This document shows positions 57,428 to 64,000 of a stretch of 64,000 bases of DNA, piece after piece. Below the pieces are notes generated by a model, which searched no databases, had not been told where the DNA came from, and saw only the letters and a list, made by a program, of their open reading frames with translations. This DNA is from Saprospira grandis (GTDB lineage Bacteria; Bacteroidota; Bacteroidia; Chitinophagales; Saprospiraceae), in the NCBI RefSeq assembly GCF_027594745.1, contig NZ_CP110854.1, positions 868,001 through 932,000 on the forward strand. The letters run 5' to 3'. Position 1 is the first letter of the stretch, and each line of letters begins with the position of its first letter. The position numbers and the translations under genes are program-made.

Positions 57428-58999
57428 TTAGGGTTGCACCACCACTTTGTGGCTAATGCGTTCTTGAGCCGTTTCGATTTGCACGAAATAAACGCCGGGG
57501 GCAAGATCGTTGGTGTAGAGTGTTTCTACTTGTTTGCCGGGGGCGATTTGGATGCTTTGGCTAGGCAACATTTGCTGGCCGAGTTGGTTCGTCAACTTGA
57601 TATTCACCTCCGTCAACTGGCTCACTTCGATTTCGATATTGAGCTCATCGTTATTTCCGATAGGATTGGGGAAAACGCGAGAAGACTGCAAAGGAAGAGC
57701 GGTTGTTTCGATGCCTGTGGCCCAGTTGGCCGTGCTAAAGTCTGCGGGAGCAGAAACGAAGTTGCTACAAACATCGTAGGCGGTCATTCCTTGAACAGAC
57801 CAGCGGTACTGAGAGTTAGGTTGTAGGCTCACCCAATAGAACTCATCGCTAGTGATATAGCTAGCTACGGGTACGGCTGCGCCACCTACGATGCGTTCCA
57901 ACTTAACGAGATAATAGCTATTAGAAGCGTCGCCGGTCCAGCGCAACTCTACTTGATTAGGGCTACCGACTAGGGCGCCAGCGTTGGGCCAGTCAATAGA
58001 AGGAGCTGCTGAGCTATAAAGCGGGCTAGGGGTATCGAAGAGGTGGTATCCTCTAGACACAAAATCGAGAAGGATAGCATCTTTTTGCTCATCAGAGAAG
58101 GCCGTGAGACAGTTATCATTGAAATAGCTCATGAAGTTTGTTTCATCGGGATCGATCATTACGCTATCGGGATCGTAGAAAATGGCCGTTTGGGGACAGT
58201 TTGCACGATCAGAAGAGTAATCGGGGCGGGTATCGCAGAAACCATCGGCAGCGATTTGGCAGTTTTCGCCAGCAGCGCCACGGACTACTTTTTCTACTTG
58301 CATACCGCCCACTTGGCCGGGAGCTTTACCGTTTAGTTCCTCATTGGCGTAGTTGGTTCCTTCCCAACCGAAGAAAGTATGCGGGAGGGTAAAGAAGTGG
58401 CCCAGCTCATGCGTAAGCGTGGGGTCGCCGGGGCCTACACCAGTTTTGAAAGAGAAAACTACATCCAAAAAGCTCGTATAATAAGCCAAGAACTGATCAT
58501 TGGCTGTTACATTTCGGCCCACAAAGATATTGAGTACTCCGGGCACCTTATAGAGGGACATGAAGTAGATGGCCGTGGGGTTTCCCGAGCCATTACCGTG
58601 GTTATAGAGTAGGCTATTGGGAATGTAATTGATATTATAGATATAGAACTGGATATTTTGGCCACGGTAGTCATCATTCAAGCGACAAACTGAGCCCAAA
58701 ACACGCTCTACATCTACATAACCAGAACCGTCATTTTCTCCACAGACATGAAACTGCAAAGGCACATAAGAGATGCTATCATTGGCTGCGCGGCTTGCCT
58801 TGAAGGCCGTAAACTCTTGCATGAGCTCGGCCCGATTGCGGCGGTGTTCCATCAAGCTATTTTTACGTTCTAGCTGTGTTTCCACTGTCGTTCCGCAACC
58901 AATATGGTTGTGGCCTGTTTGCTGAGCCTGTAGGCCCGAAAATACGCTACCCCCCAACAGGCAGAAGAGGAAAAGTAGGCGGAATAAAGATGTTTGCAT
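57428..58999 (-). CDS. M43-like zinc metalloprotease with type IX sorting domain
   Basis: A 523-residue secreted protease starting at the ATG 58997-58999 (MQTSLFRLLFLF); a GTG 12 bp upstream was rejected. Its signal peptide ends at LQAQ. The zinc motif HELGHFFTLPH (HExxHxxxxxH) and the NFMSYF Met-turn place it near the pappalysin/M43 family. Several Cys are present (GENCQIAADGFCD). A fibronectin-like region lies at about 340-430, and the C-terminal 75 residues (SRVFPNPIGNNDELNIEIEV .. APGVYFVQIETAQERISHKV) form a type A type IX sorting domain. It should be exported by the system that PorT serves. Confidence 0.92.
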   Translation of the reverse strand: MQTSLFRLLFLFCLLGGSVFSGLQAQQTGHNHIGCGTTVETQLERKNSLMEHRRNRAELMQEFTAFKASRAANDSISYVPLQFHVCGENDGSGYVDVERVLGSVCRLNDDYRGQNIQFYIYNINYIPNSLLYNHGNGSGNPTAIYFMSLYKVPGVLNIFVGRNVTANDQFLAYYTSFLDVVFSFKTGVGPGDPTLTHELGHFFTLPHTFFGWEGTNYANEELNGKAPGQVGGMQVEKVVRGAAGENCQIAADGFCDTRPDYSSDRANCPQTAIFYDPDSVMIDPDETNFMSYFNDNCLTAFSDEQKDAILLDFVSRGYHLFDTPSPLYSSAAPSIDWPNAGALVGSPNQVELRWTGDASNSYYLVKLERIVGGAAVPVASYITSDEFYWVSLQPNSQYRWSVQGMTAYDVCSNFVSAPADFSTANWATGIETTALPLQSSRVFPNPIGNNDELNIEIEVSQLTEVNIKLTNQLGQQMLPSQSIQIAPGKQVETLYTNDLAPGVYFVQIETAQERISHKVVVQP

Positions 59000-59402
59000 A
59001 AATATAAGCACTTTAGGATTTTATTAAAGCAGGCCTGCAAAAGCCCAAAAGTTAGTTCGCTTTGGTAGCGTCTATTATAATAACGTAACAAAGTGTAGAG
59101 AGGTTTTTTCGATTTTTTTTAGCCTACTGCTAAGCTTTTGTAAAAAAGTAAGGGCGGGCTTTAGAATCATCGAAAAAACTGTATATTAGCTGCTGTTCTT
59201 GGGCCTAAATTAAGGAATTCTTAATTATACCTTGAGCAAAAGCCTAGCAAAATTACATTATATAGATGTATTGACAAAATGCCTTACTGCATTTAGTCCA
59301 GACTTAGGCTTGGCAAATGCCAAAGAATTTCATCCGCAGCAAAGAACGACAAGCGCTCTTTGCCTATTCAAAATATCCTATAAAACTTATATTCAATACA
59401 GT
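59000..59402. other. Gap between the metalloprotease and mdh
   Basis: No gene or repeat seen. The mdh reading frame is open to 59232 but its extension has no family similarity. A weak inverted repeat AATTAAG..CTTAATT is at about 59207-59225. A promoter must lie here, but no clean consensus was found. Confidence 0.4.
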
Positions 59403-60356
59403 ATGAAAAAAGTAACTGTAGTTGGAGCCGGAAATGTAGGTGCTACTTGCGCTAATGTTTTGGCTCACGAAAACATCGTGAACGAAGTAGTATTGCTAGA
59501 CCTTAAAGGCGATATGGCCGCAGGTAAAGCCCTTGATAGCTTCCAACAAGCCCCCATCGATGGCTATAGCACTCGTATCATCGGTACTTCTGACTATAAA
59601 TATACCGAGAACTCTGATATCGTAGTCATTACTGCGGGTATCCCTCGCCGCCCCGGCATGAGCCGCGATGACTTGATCGCTACTAACGCCAAAATTGTTA
59701 CTTCTGTAACTAAATCTATCCTTGAGTATAGCGAAAATCCCATCATCATTGTGGTCTCTAACCCTCTTGATGTAATGACTTACGCTGCTTTCAAAGCTTC
59801 TGGTTTGCCCTCAAACCGCGTAATGGGTATGGCTGGTATCCTCGATACTGCCCGCTACCGCGCTTTCTTGTCTATGGAGCTCAATGTTTCTCCCCGCGAT
59901 ATCCAAGCGGTCCTTATGGGTGGACATGGCGACACGATGGTGCCTTTGCCCCGCTACACTACTGTAGCCGGTATCCCCGTTACTGAACTTATCGAAGAAG
60001 ATAAACTCAATGCCATCATTGAGCGCACTAAAAAAGGAGGTGGAGAGCTCGTTAAACTAATGGGTACTTCTGCTTGGTATGCTCCCGGTGCTGCCGCTGC
60101 CCAAATGGTAGGCGCTATTGTGCGCAACGAACAACGCATTTTCCCTTGCTGCGCTTGGCTAAAAGGCCAGTATGGCGTAGAAGATCTTTACCTTGGTGTT
60201 CCCGTGAAATTGGGTAGCAACGGTATCGAACAGGTAATCGAATTGAAACTCAATGAGGAAGAAAAGCAGTTGCTCGATACTTCTGAAAAGGCGGTACGCT
60301 CTGTCGTAGAAACCTTTGAAGGGATGGGCTTGCTAGAAGAAAAAGAAGAGGCTTAG
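59403..60356 (+). CDS. mdh: Malate dehydrogenase
   Basis: A 317-residue enzyme of the TCA cycle that interconverts malate and oxaloacetate with NAD. The ATG at 59403 (MKKVTVVGAGNVG) gives the Rossmann motif GAGNVG (8-13). Asp33 fits NAD binding, and RRPGMSRDDL carries the substrate Arg pair characteristic of MDH rather than LDH. The catalytic His175 is in GGHGDTMVPL. A longer frame from 59232 was rejected because it lacks similarity. It ends in a strong terminator. Confidence 0.96.
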   Translation: MKKVTVVGAGNVGATCANVLAHENIVNEVVLLDLKGDMAAGKALDSFQQAPIDGYSTRIIGTSDYKYTENSDIVVITAGIPRRPGMSRDDLIATNAKIVTSVTKSILEYSENPIIIVVSNPLDVMTYAAFKASGLPSNRVMGMAGILDTARYRAFLSMELNVSPRDIQAVLMGGHGDTMVPLPRYTTVAGIPVTELIEEDKLNAIIERTKKGGGELVKLMGTSAWYAPGAAAAQMVGAIVRNEQRIFPCCAWLKGQYGVEDLYLGVPVKLGSNGIEQVIELKLNEEEKQLLDTSEKAVRSVVETFEGMGLLEEKEEA

Positions 60357-60377
60357 TCCTTTCTTTATATTTGTCCG

Positions 60378-60420
60378 AAAGGCTTAAAAGTGGTGTTTAC
60401 TGCTTTTAAGCCTTTTTTTT
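60378..60420 (+). terminator. Terminator of mdh
   Basis: AAAGGCTTAAAAG pairs with CTTTTAAGCCTTT, followed by a T-run that merges with the TTTTTTTTGGGG opening of R21. Confidence 0.85.
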
Positions 60421-60558
60421 TGGGGCCTGCCGCCAAAGGCGGCCGGGCCCTTACAGGGCTCGCAGGGCTGCTCGGCCCTGCGGGCTTCGCCCTTGGTCTG
60501 CCGCTGCGCGGCACCCTTGCAGGCCCCTAGGCCTGCGGCGGCTTCGCCGCCTGTAGGA
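60413..60558 (+). repeat. Modular GC-rich repeat R21
   Basis: It opens directly from the mdh terminator T-run. Slot 1 is GCCGCCAAAGGCGGC, slot 2 is GCGGGCTTCGCCC, slot 3 is TGCCGCTGCGCGGCA, with a terminal GGCGGCTTCGCCGCC hairpin. Confidence 0.85.
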
Positions 60559-60573
60559 TGGATGTATATCCCA

Positions 60574-60724
60574 GTGGGTTAAAACCCACAGCAACAAAAG
60601 CGACCATACCAAACACAATAAAATGAGCCGATGGTTGAAACCATCGGCCCATATCATTTATAGCAAACAAGGGCTTTAGCCCGCCAGTTTGCATAGTCCC
60701 GCAACCATGGGCTTCAGCCCATGG
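60574..60724. repeat. Cluster of REP-like short palindromes
   Basis: Four palindromes of related form: GTGGGTTAAAACCCAC (60574-60589), GCCGATGGTTGAAACCATCG (from 60627), GGGCTTTAGCCC (60671-60682) and CCATGGGCTTCAGCCCATGG (60705-60724). They are separated by AT-rich spacers. Similar elements in other bacteria are mobilised by RAYT transposases. Confidence 0.65.
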
Positions 60725-60775
60725 GCGCAAAACTGCCCAGCCGCCGAAGAAAACAGCCCAAAGAAAAAGACAGTT

Positions 60776-60892
60776 GAGCGGCCTAGCGATGTGCAGGGGT
60801 GGCCGAAGGCCAGACCCAGCAGGCGCAGCCCGCGCAGGGCCGAGCGAGCAGCGAGCCCCGAAACGTAGCGCCCGCCGAAGGCGGGAGGCCCC
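60776..60892 (-). repeat. Modular GC-rich repeat R22
   Basis: Minus-oriented copy starting GGCCTAGCGATG. Slot 1 is CCCGCCGAAGGCGGG, slot 2 is AGCAGGCGCAGCCCGCGCAG, slot 3 is TGGCCGAAGGCCA. It ends GGGAGGCCCC, 62 bp from the stop of the immunity-like gene. Confidence 0.8.
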
Positions 60893-60953
60893 TACTACAA
60901 ATCAATGTAGATGGGACGACTAGTATGGATGAACGCCTATCTACCTTCTAAAT

Positions 60954-61256
60954 TTAATCAAAATATTTTTCACGGAAATAGGCCTTTGCTTCTTCTGGAG
61001 CATTATGGTATCCTGATTCAATCAACCACTTTTTGTATTCTGATTTAGATCCTCCGATTTCTGTAAAAAAATGAATCATTGCAGCAACTATATAAGACAT
61101 AACTTCATGATAGAAGTCATCATCATACAATTTCATATTATAAAAAAGTTCTGTTTGCTTTTCAGCTTTTGAAAGCTCATAAGAGAAATACTTTACTAAA
61201 AAATCCCTTGCAATTTCAAATAAAGTTATTGTCTCTTCGTCTGTCTTTAAATTCAT
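60954..61256 (-). CDS. Small acidic protein, probable orphan immunity protein
   Basis: A 100-residue helical, acidic protein (TDEETITLFEIARDFLVKYF, DDDFYHEVMSYIVAAMIHFF) with no known motif. It begins 11 bp after the stop of a C-terminal fragment that resembles the end of a polymorphic toxin (61268-61369). That order, toxin then immunity, is the usual one. AT-rich composition differs from neighbouring genes, in keeping with transfer. The immunity function is inferred from context only. Confidence 0.6.
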   Translation of the reverse strand: MNLKTDEETITLFEIARDFLVKYFSYELSKAEKQTELFYNMKLYDDDFYHEVMSYIVAAMIHFFTEIGGSKSEYKKWLIESGYHNAPEEAKAYFREKYFD

Positions 61257-61267
61257 ATAATAATTAT

Positions 61268-61369
61268 TTACCTAGGTTGCATAAATCTGTTAAAATCATC
61301 AACTGCCTTTTGAGTATGAATGCTATATTGAGTTTTCCCACTAAAAGCTCTTGGAAATCCTTGCCCCAC
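61268..61369 (-). pseudogene. Remnant of a polymorphic-toxin C-terminus
   Basis: Read on the minus strand this stretch encodes VGQGFPRAFSGKTQYSIHTQ followed by KAVDDFNRFMQPR and a TAA at 61268-61270. A short end of this type is typical of Rhs/WapA-like secreted toxins. Upstream, homology stops at a REP-like palindrome (61372-61392), which apparently truncated the gene. The immunity-like gene follows after 11 bp. Confidence 0.55.
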
Positions 61370-61371
61370 AA

Positions 61372-61517
61372 CCATGGGCTGAAGCCTATGGGCCCAAAAC
61401 TGCCCAGCCGCCAAAGAAGAAAGCACGGACTGAAAAATGTTTATTTATGGAGGGTTTCAACCCTCCATTGAACACAAAAATGCATTCGTTAATTGGCTGT
61501 AGGTTTCAACCTACAGG
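61372..61517. repeat. Second cluster of REP-like palindromes
   Basis: CCATGGGCTGAAGCCTATGG (from 61372) is followed by AAAACTGCCCAGCCGCC, as in the first cluster (60730-60745). TGGAGGGTTTCAACCCTCCA is at 61449-61468 and CTGTAGGTTTCAACCTACAG at 61498-61517. The last is identical to 10253-10272. Confidence 0.65.
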
Positions 61518-61664
61518 CCATGGCCGAAGGCCAAACGGCCTAGCGATGTGCAGCAGTGCGGCAAAGCCGCAGACCCAGCAAAAACTTGTTTTTTGCGCAG
61601 GGCCGAGCGAATAGCGAGCTGCGGAACGTAGCGCCGCAGCTTTGCTGCGGAGGCCCCAAAAAAA
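61518..61664 (-). repeat. Modular GC-rich repeat R23
   Basis: Minus-oriented copy ending GAGGCCCCAAAAAAA, 11 bp from the CHAT gene stop. Slot 1 is GCCGCAGCTTTGCTGCGG, slot 2 is AGCAAAAACTTGTTTTTTGC (AT-rich), and slot 3 is GCGGCAAAGCCGC. It starts directly after a REP-like palindrome. Confidence 0.85.
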
Positions 61665-61674
61665 GAAGCATCTC

Positions 61675-63819
61675 CTAATCGTTCACGGCTGTATTGCGGC
61701 CCAAATCTAAGCGATTGATGCGCCAGAAAAAAATGAGCAGGGCCAAAAGGCTAAAGCTGGCCAAAATAGAATAGAGCCAATATTGTTCAAAAAAACTTCT
61801 TTTGGCCAGAGCCATCGTTTGGCGGTCGCCCAGATAGAGGTAGCCGCTCCAAAACTGAGGGGCCGCCCATTCTGAGCTCAGTAAAAGGCTTAGTTGGGCC
61901 TCTCGAAAAGCCTCCTCTTTTTGGTAGCCCTTGGCTAGTAAATCGTAGAAAATGGACAAAAAAGCGGCTTCGGCTTCGGCAGATTTGGGCCAGCGGCTCA
62001 GCAAAAGCGAAGAGCAGCCATCATGAGTAAAAAGATGTCGCCAGCGCAACAGCTCATCGGCCTCGGCCTGCCGCTCGGGCAAGGGCACAAAATAAAGCAG
62101 GGCCGTTTGTATCGGCAACTGTCGGAGCTGCCAGGCCGACAGACTATCGGTAGCAAATAGATAGGGGGCTTGGGGGCCTTTTTGGGCCAAAGCCAAATGC
62201 AGCAGACTATAATCGCCAGAAGCTGCCAGGGGCTTAAAATCGGCCAAACTGGCCTCCTCTGCTCGATAAAAAGAGCCTCTAAAGCGTTGAAAAAGCAGAT
62301 CGAAGCCAGAAGTAGGCAGCAAGCCCATAGCTGGCGCCCGCTGATCTATGGCCAAGACATTTTTGCCCAAATTGGCCTTTTGGCTGCTGCTATCTGTAGG
62401 CAAAAAGCGATAACTCAGCTCCAGCTCCTTGATCAAATAGGGCAATTCGGCATAGCTTTTCTCTTCGGTAACCGCTTGGCGCAAAAGGGCCTCAAAAGGC
62501 AGCTGCCAGAGGGGGCCATCCAGATAAAGCTGTATTCCTTCTTTGTTTTCGGCCAGTCCGAGGGCCAAAAAGCGCTTATAAAAGCTATGCGCCTGCTGCA
62601 AATAGACCTTAGAGGGCTGGGTATTTTTTTGGGCCAATAGGCTGGCTAGTTGCGCCGTTGCCTGTTGGAGATCCTCGCTGCGGCCTAGCTTCCAGAAGCC
62701 CAGTAGCTGCTCTGCATCGGCGGCCAAAAGATAGCTTTCTTCTTGGGCGGTATAATAAAGCAAAAACTCTTCGTTTTCCTTCAGTTGCTTCCGCAATTGG
62801 GCCAGACTAAATTGGGGCAAGGGCGCATAAGTAAGCGCATATCGGCTAGGCGATTCTTCTGCTAGGCGAGCCTGCCAAAGGGCCAAATTGGGGGTGGTTT
62901 GTCCGGCCAAAAGCAAACTATCGCTGCGAACATCCTTTCGTTGAGGCCAAAGTAATGCTCTTTTTTGCCAAACTCTAGCCTCTAGGGCCAGCTGCAGGGC
63001 CTGCTCAAAATACTGCGCTTGGGCCTCTTGGCTAAACTGCTGTTGGTAAAGGGCCACCGACTGCTCCCAAACCGCTGCGCTAAGGGTTAGCAAGCGTTTG
63101 CGCAATGGGCTATAAGGCCGCAATTGGGTCCAGGCTTGTTCTAATTTTTGGCGACTCACCTGCAAGGACAACAAAGCAGACTTTGCGGGTTCCCAGCTGG
63201 CTTGTCGGCTCAAAATTTCGGCTTCTAATAATAGGCTCTCGGCCTGTTGGCCCAAGCTAGCTAAAAGCTCCAGAGACTTTTCGGCCAAATACTTTTTGCG
63301 AAAGCGGTTTTGGCTTCGCTGCAGCTCTAAAAAATAAGCTTTAGCCAAGAGAAATAGCTGTTCTTCTCGGCTCAGGAACTGAATCGCCTGCTCCAAATAA
63401 ATAGAAGAGCTGGGGCGTTTTTGGGCCAAATGCAGCAGGATTTCGCCCCAATAGGCCGTTCCTTCCAAGCCCTCCCAATAAGTGAGGGCCTTTTCTGTAT
63501 CTTCCTCCATCAGGGCTTGGCCCGTCTTCCAGCGCCAAAACAGGCGCAGGCTATCTCCCTGCTCGAGGCTATCCATCAGGCTAAGCCCCTCTTGCCAAAA
63601 AGGCGCACGATTAGGCAGCGGCAGCTCGCCCAATAATTGGAGATAAGCTAAGCGGTCTGCGCCCTCCAAACTGGCTAAAGCCGTTTGGGCGGCAGCTTGG
63701 GCGCCTTCCCAATCTAGGGCGGCTTGGCGATTTTGAATGCTAGAAAGCGATTGGCCGAAGCTGCTCAAAGCAGTCAAGCCAAGAAATAAGATGGTAAAAA
63801 TGGGCTGTATTCGAGCCAT
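61675..63819 (-). CDS. CHAT-like protein with TPR-like helices and a C-terminal membrane anchor
   Basis: A 714-residue exported protein with a signal peptide ending near SFGQ (residue 23). Helical, TPR-like repeats cover about 25-330. A CHAT-type caspase-like region covers about 340-670, with IQLYLDGPLWQLPFEALLRQ and the diagnostic end AAPQFWSGYLYLGD (652-665). The His position reads YSLLHLALAQ. The usual Cys-Glu-Thr-Gly active-site motif is replaced by ALLYFVPLPERQ, so the Cys is missing and protease activity is doubtful. A transmembrane helix (680-699) anchors the C-terminus. Confidence 0.8.
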   Translation of the reverse strand: MARIQPIFTILFLGLTALSSFGQSLSSIQNRQAALDWEGAQAAAQTALASLEGADRLAYLQLLGELPLPNRAPFWQEGLSLMDSLEQGDSLRLFWRWKTGQALMEEDTEKALTYWEGLEGTAYWGEILLHLAQKRPSSSIYLEQAIQFLSREEQLFLLAKAYFLELQRSQNRFRKKYLAEKSLELLASLGQQAESLLLEAEILSRQASWEPAKSALLSLQVSRQKLEQAWTQLRPYSPLRKRLLTLSAAVWEQSVALYQQQFSQEAQAQYFEQALQLALEARVWQKRALLWPQRKDVRSDSLLLAGQTTPNLALWQARLAEESPSRYALTYAPLPQFSLAQLRKQLKENEEFLLYYTAQEESYLLAADAEQLLGFWKLGRSEDLQQATAQLASLLAQKNTQPSKVYLQQAHSFYKRFLALGLAENKEGIQLYLDGPLWQLPFEALLRQAVTEEKSYAELPYLIKELELSYRFLPTDSSSQKANLGKNVLAIDQRAPAMGLLPTSGFDLLFQRFRGSFYRAEEASLADFKPLAASGDYSLLHLALAQKGPQAPYLFATDSLSAWQLRQLPIQTALLYFVPLPERQAEADELLRWRHLFTHDGCSSLLLSRWPKSAEAEAAFLSIFYDLLAKGYQKEEAFREAQLSLLLSSEWAAPQFWSGYLYLGDRQTMALAKRSFFEQYWLYSILASFSLLALLIFFWRINRLDLGRNTAVND

Positions 63820-63855
63820 AGGAGTAGCACTAAAGGTGTTGGTAGATGCTGCGCA

Positions 63856-64000
63856 TCAAAGCGCTTCATAATAAGTTAATAGCTTTTGGGCTTCCTTTTC
63901 CCAAAGCCAATCTTGCTTAGCCAAACGGCAATTTGCTTGTAGTTGTTGATAAAGCTGGGGCTCATCTAGTAATCGGCGGATGGCCCTTGAAATTGCCTTG
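63856..64000 (-). CDS. C-terminus of a glycosyltransferase (family 4-like), partial
   Basis: The last 47 codons of a gene running off the window. On the minus strand it reads KAISRAIRRLLDEPQLYQQL then QANCRLAKQDWLWEKEAQKL and LTYYEAL, with TGA at 63856-63858. The pattern LLDEPxLxxxLxxN..A.xxxWxxxAxxLxxxY is the typical end of GT-B glycosyltransferases. The catalytic part is not visible. It lies 36 bp upstream of the CHAT gene start and could be in the same operon. Confidence 0.7.
   Translation of the reverse strand, partial: KAISRAIRRLLDEPQLYQQLQANCRLAKQDWLWEKEAQKLLTYYEAL

Noticed and set aside
1..64000. CRISPR array
   Set aside because: The many repeats are dispersed, GC-rich and hairpin-based, without regularly spaced identical repeats and unique spacers. 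The tandem arrays have no spacers.
1..64000. tRNA or rRNA genes
   Set aside because: No cloverleaf with T-loop and acceptor end, and no rRNA-like conserved stretch, was found while reading the intergenic regions.

Overview
The window looks like a chromosomal segment of a free-living Bacteroidetes bacterium, most likely in or near the Saprospiraceae (Saprospira-like). The supporting signs are a type IX secretion gene (PorT) next to the menaquinone methyltransferase UbiE, a secreted protease with a type IX C-terminal sorting domain, many SPII lipoproteins, promoters of the -33 TTG / -7 TAnnTTTG type, class Ia ribonucleotide reductase, and moderate GC with AT-rich gene-flanking DNA. The genus is inferred and is not proven by the sequence.

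Layout. 1-7.5 kb: cysS, a triplicated META-like lipoprotein, a penicillin-acylase-type hydrolase, a TetR regulator and rluF. 7.9-17.4 kb: a 740-residue secreted protein of unknown function, porT-ubiE, engB, a MATE exporter, two small Cys-containing lipoproteins, a 49-residue Lys/Cys-rich protein, rsmI and a PolB-type exonuclease. 17.7-20.4 kb: three tandem TPM-domain proteins with unusual Ser-Asp-Tyr tails. 20.7-22.8 kb: a compact operon with a CARF/PD-(D/E)XK nuclease of the Card1/DUF1887 type, a small protein that may be a cyclic-oligonucleotide accessory, and a phosphopantetheinyl transferase. No CRISPR array or cas10 is visible. 23-32.6 kb: aspS, a flavin reductase-like protein, a thioesterase/BamA-like/nadK operon, nrdA and nrdB. 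33-46.8 kb: a subtilisin-like protease, an orphan ABC ATPase operon, xseB, the DUF1599-DoxX pair, a tricorn-like S41 protease, a fatty acid desaturase and a SAM hydrolase. 46.8-52.9 kb: a RavA/ViaA/LytTR block bracketed by long, nearly identical direct repeats. Its viaA frame is broken by two in-frame TAA codons. 52.9-64 kb: htpG, an ankyrin protein with a secreted catalase, an M43 metalloprotease with a type IX signal, mdh, an immunity-like gene beside a toxin C-terminal remnant, a CHAT-like membrane protein, and the end of a glycosyltransferase.

The most striking feature cuts across the whole window. At least 23 copies of a GC-rich modular repeat occupy intergenic gaps, about one per 2.8 kb. 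Copies share constant blocks, but three slots between the blocks hold palindromes whose sequence differs from copy to copy while the pairing is kept. That is a pattern of structural covariation. The end carrying GGGGC nearly always abuts a gene, and the other end points away. A second family of short REP-like palindromes and a third class of 21-bp-period tandem repeats also occur.

Most genes are ordinary housekeeping or envelope genes, often ended by clear bidirectional hairpin terminators. The best candidates for something new are the modular repeat family, the CARF nuclease operon without a local CRISPR system, and the repeat-bracketed RavA/ViaA block with the interrupted viaA.
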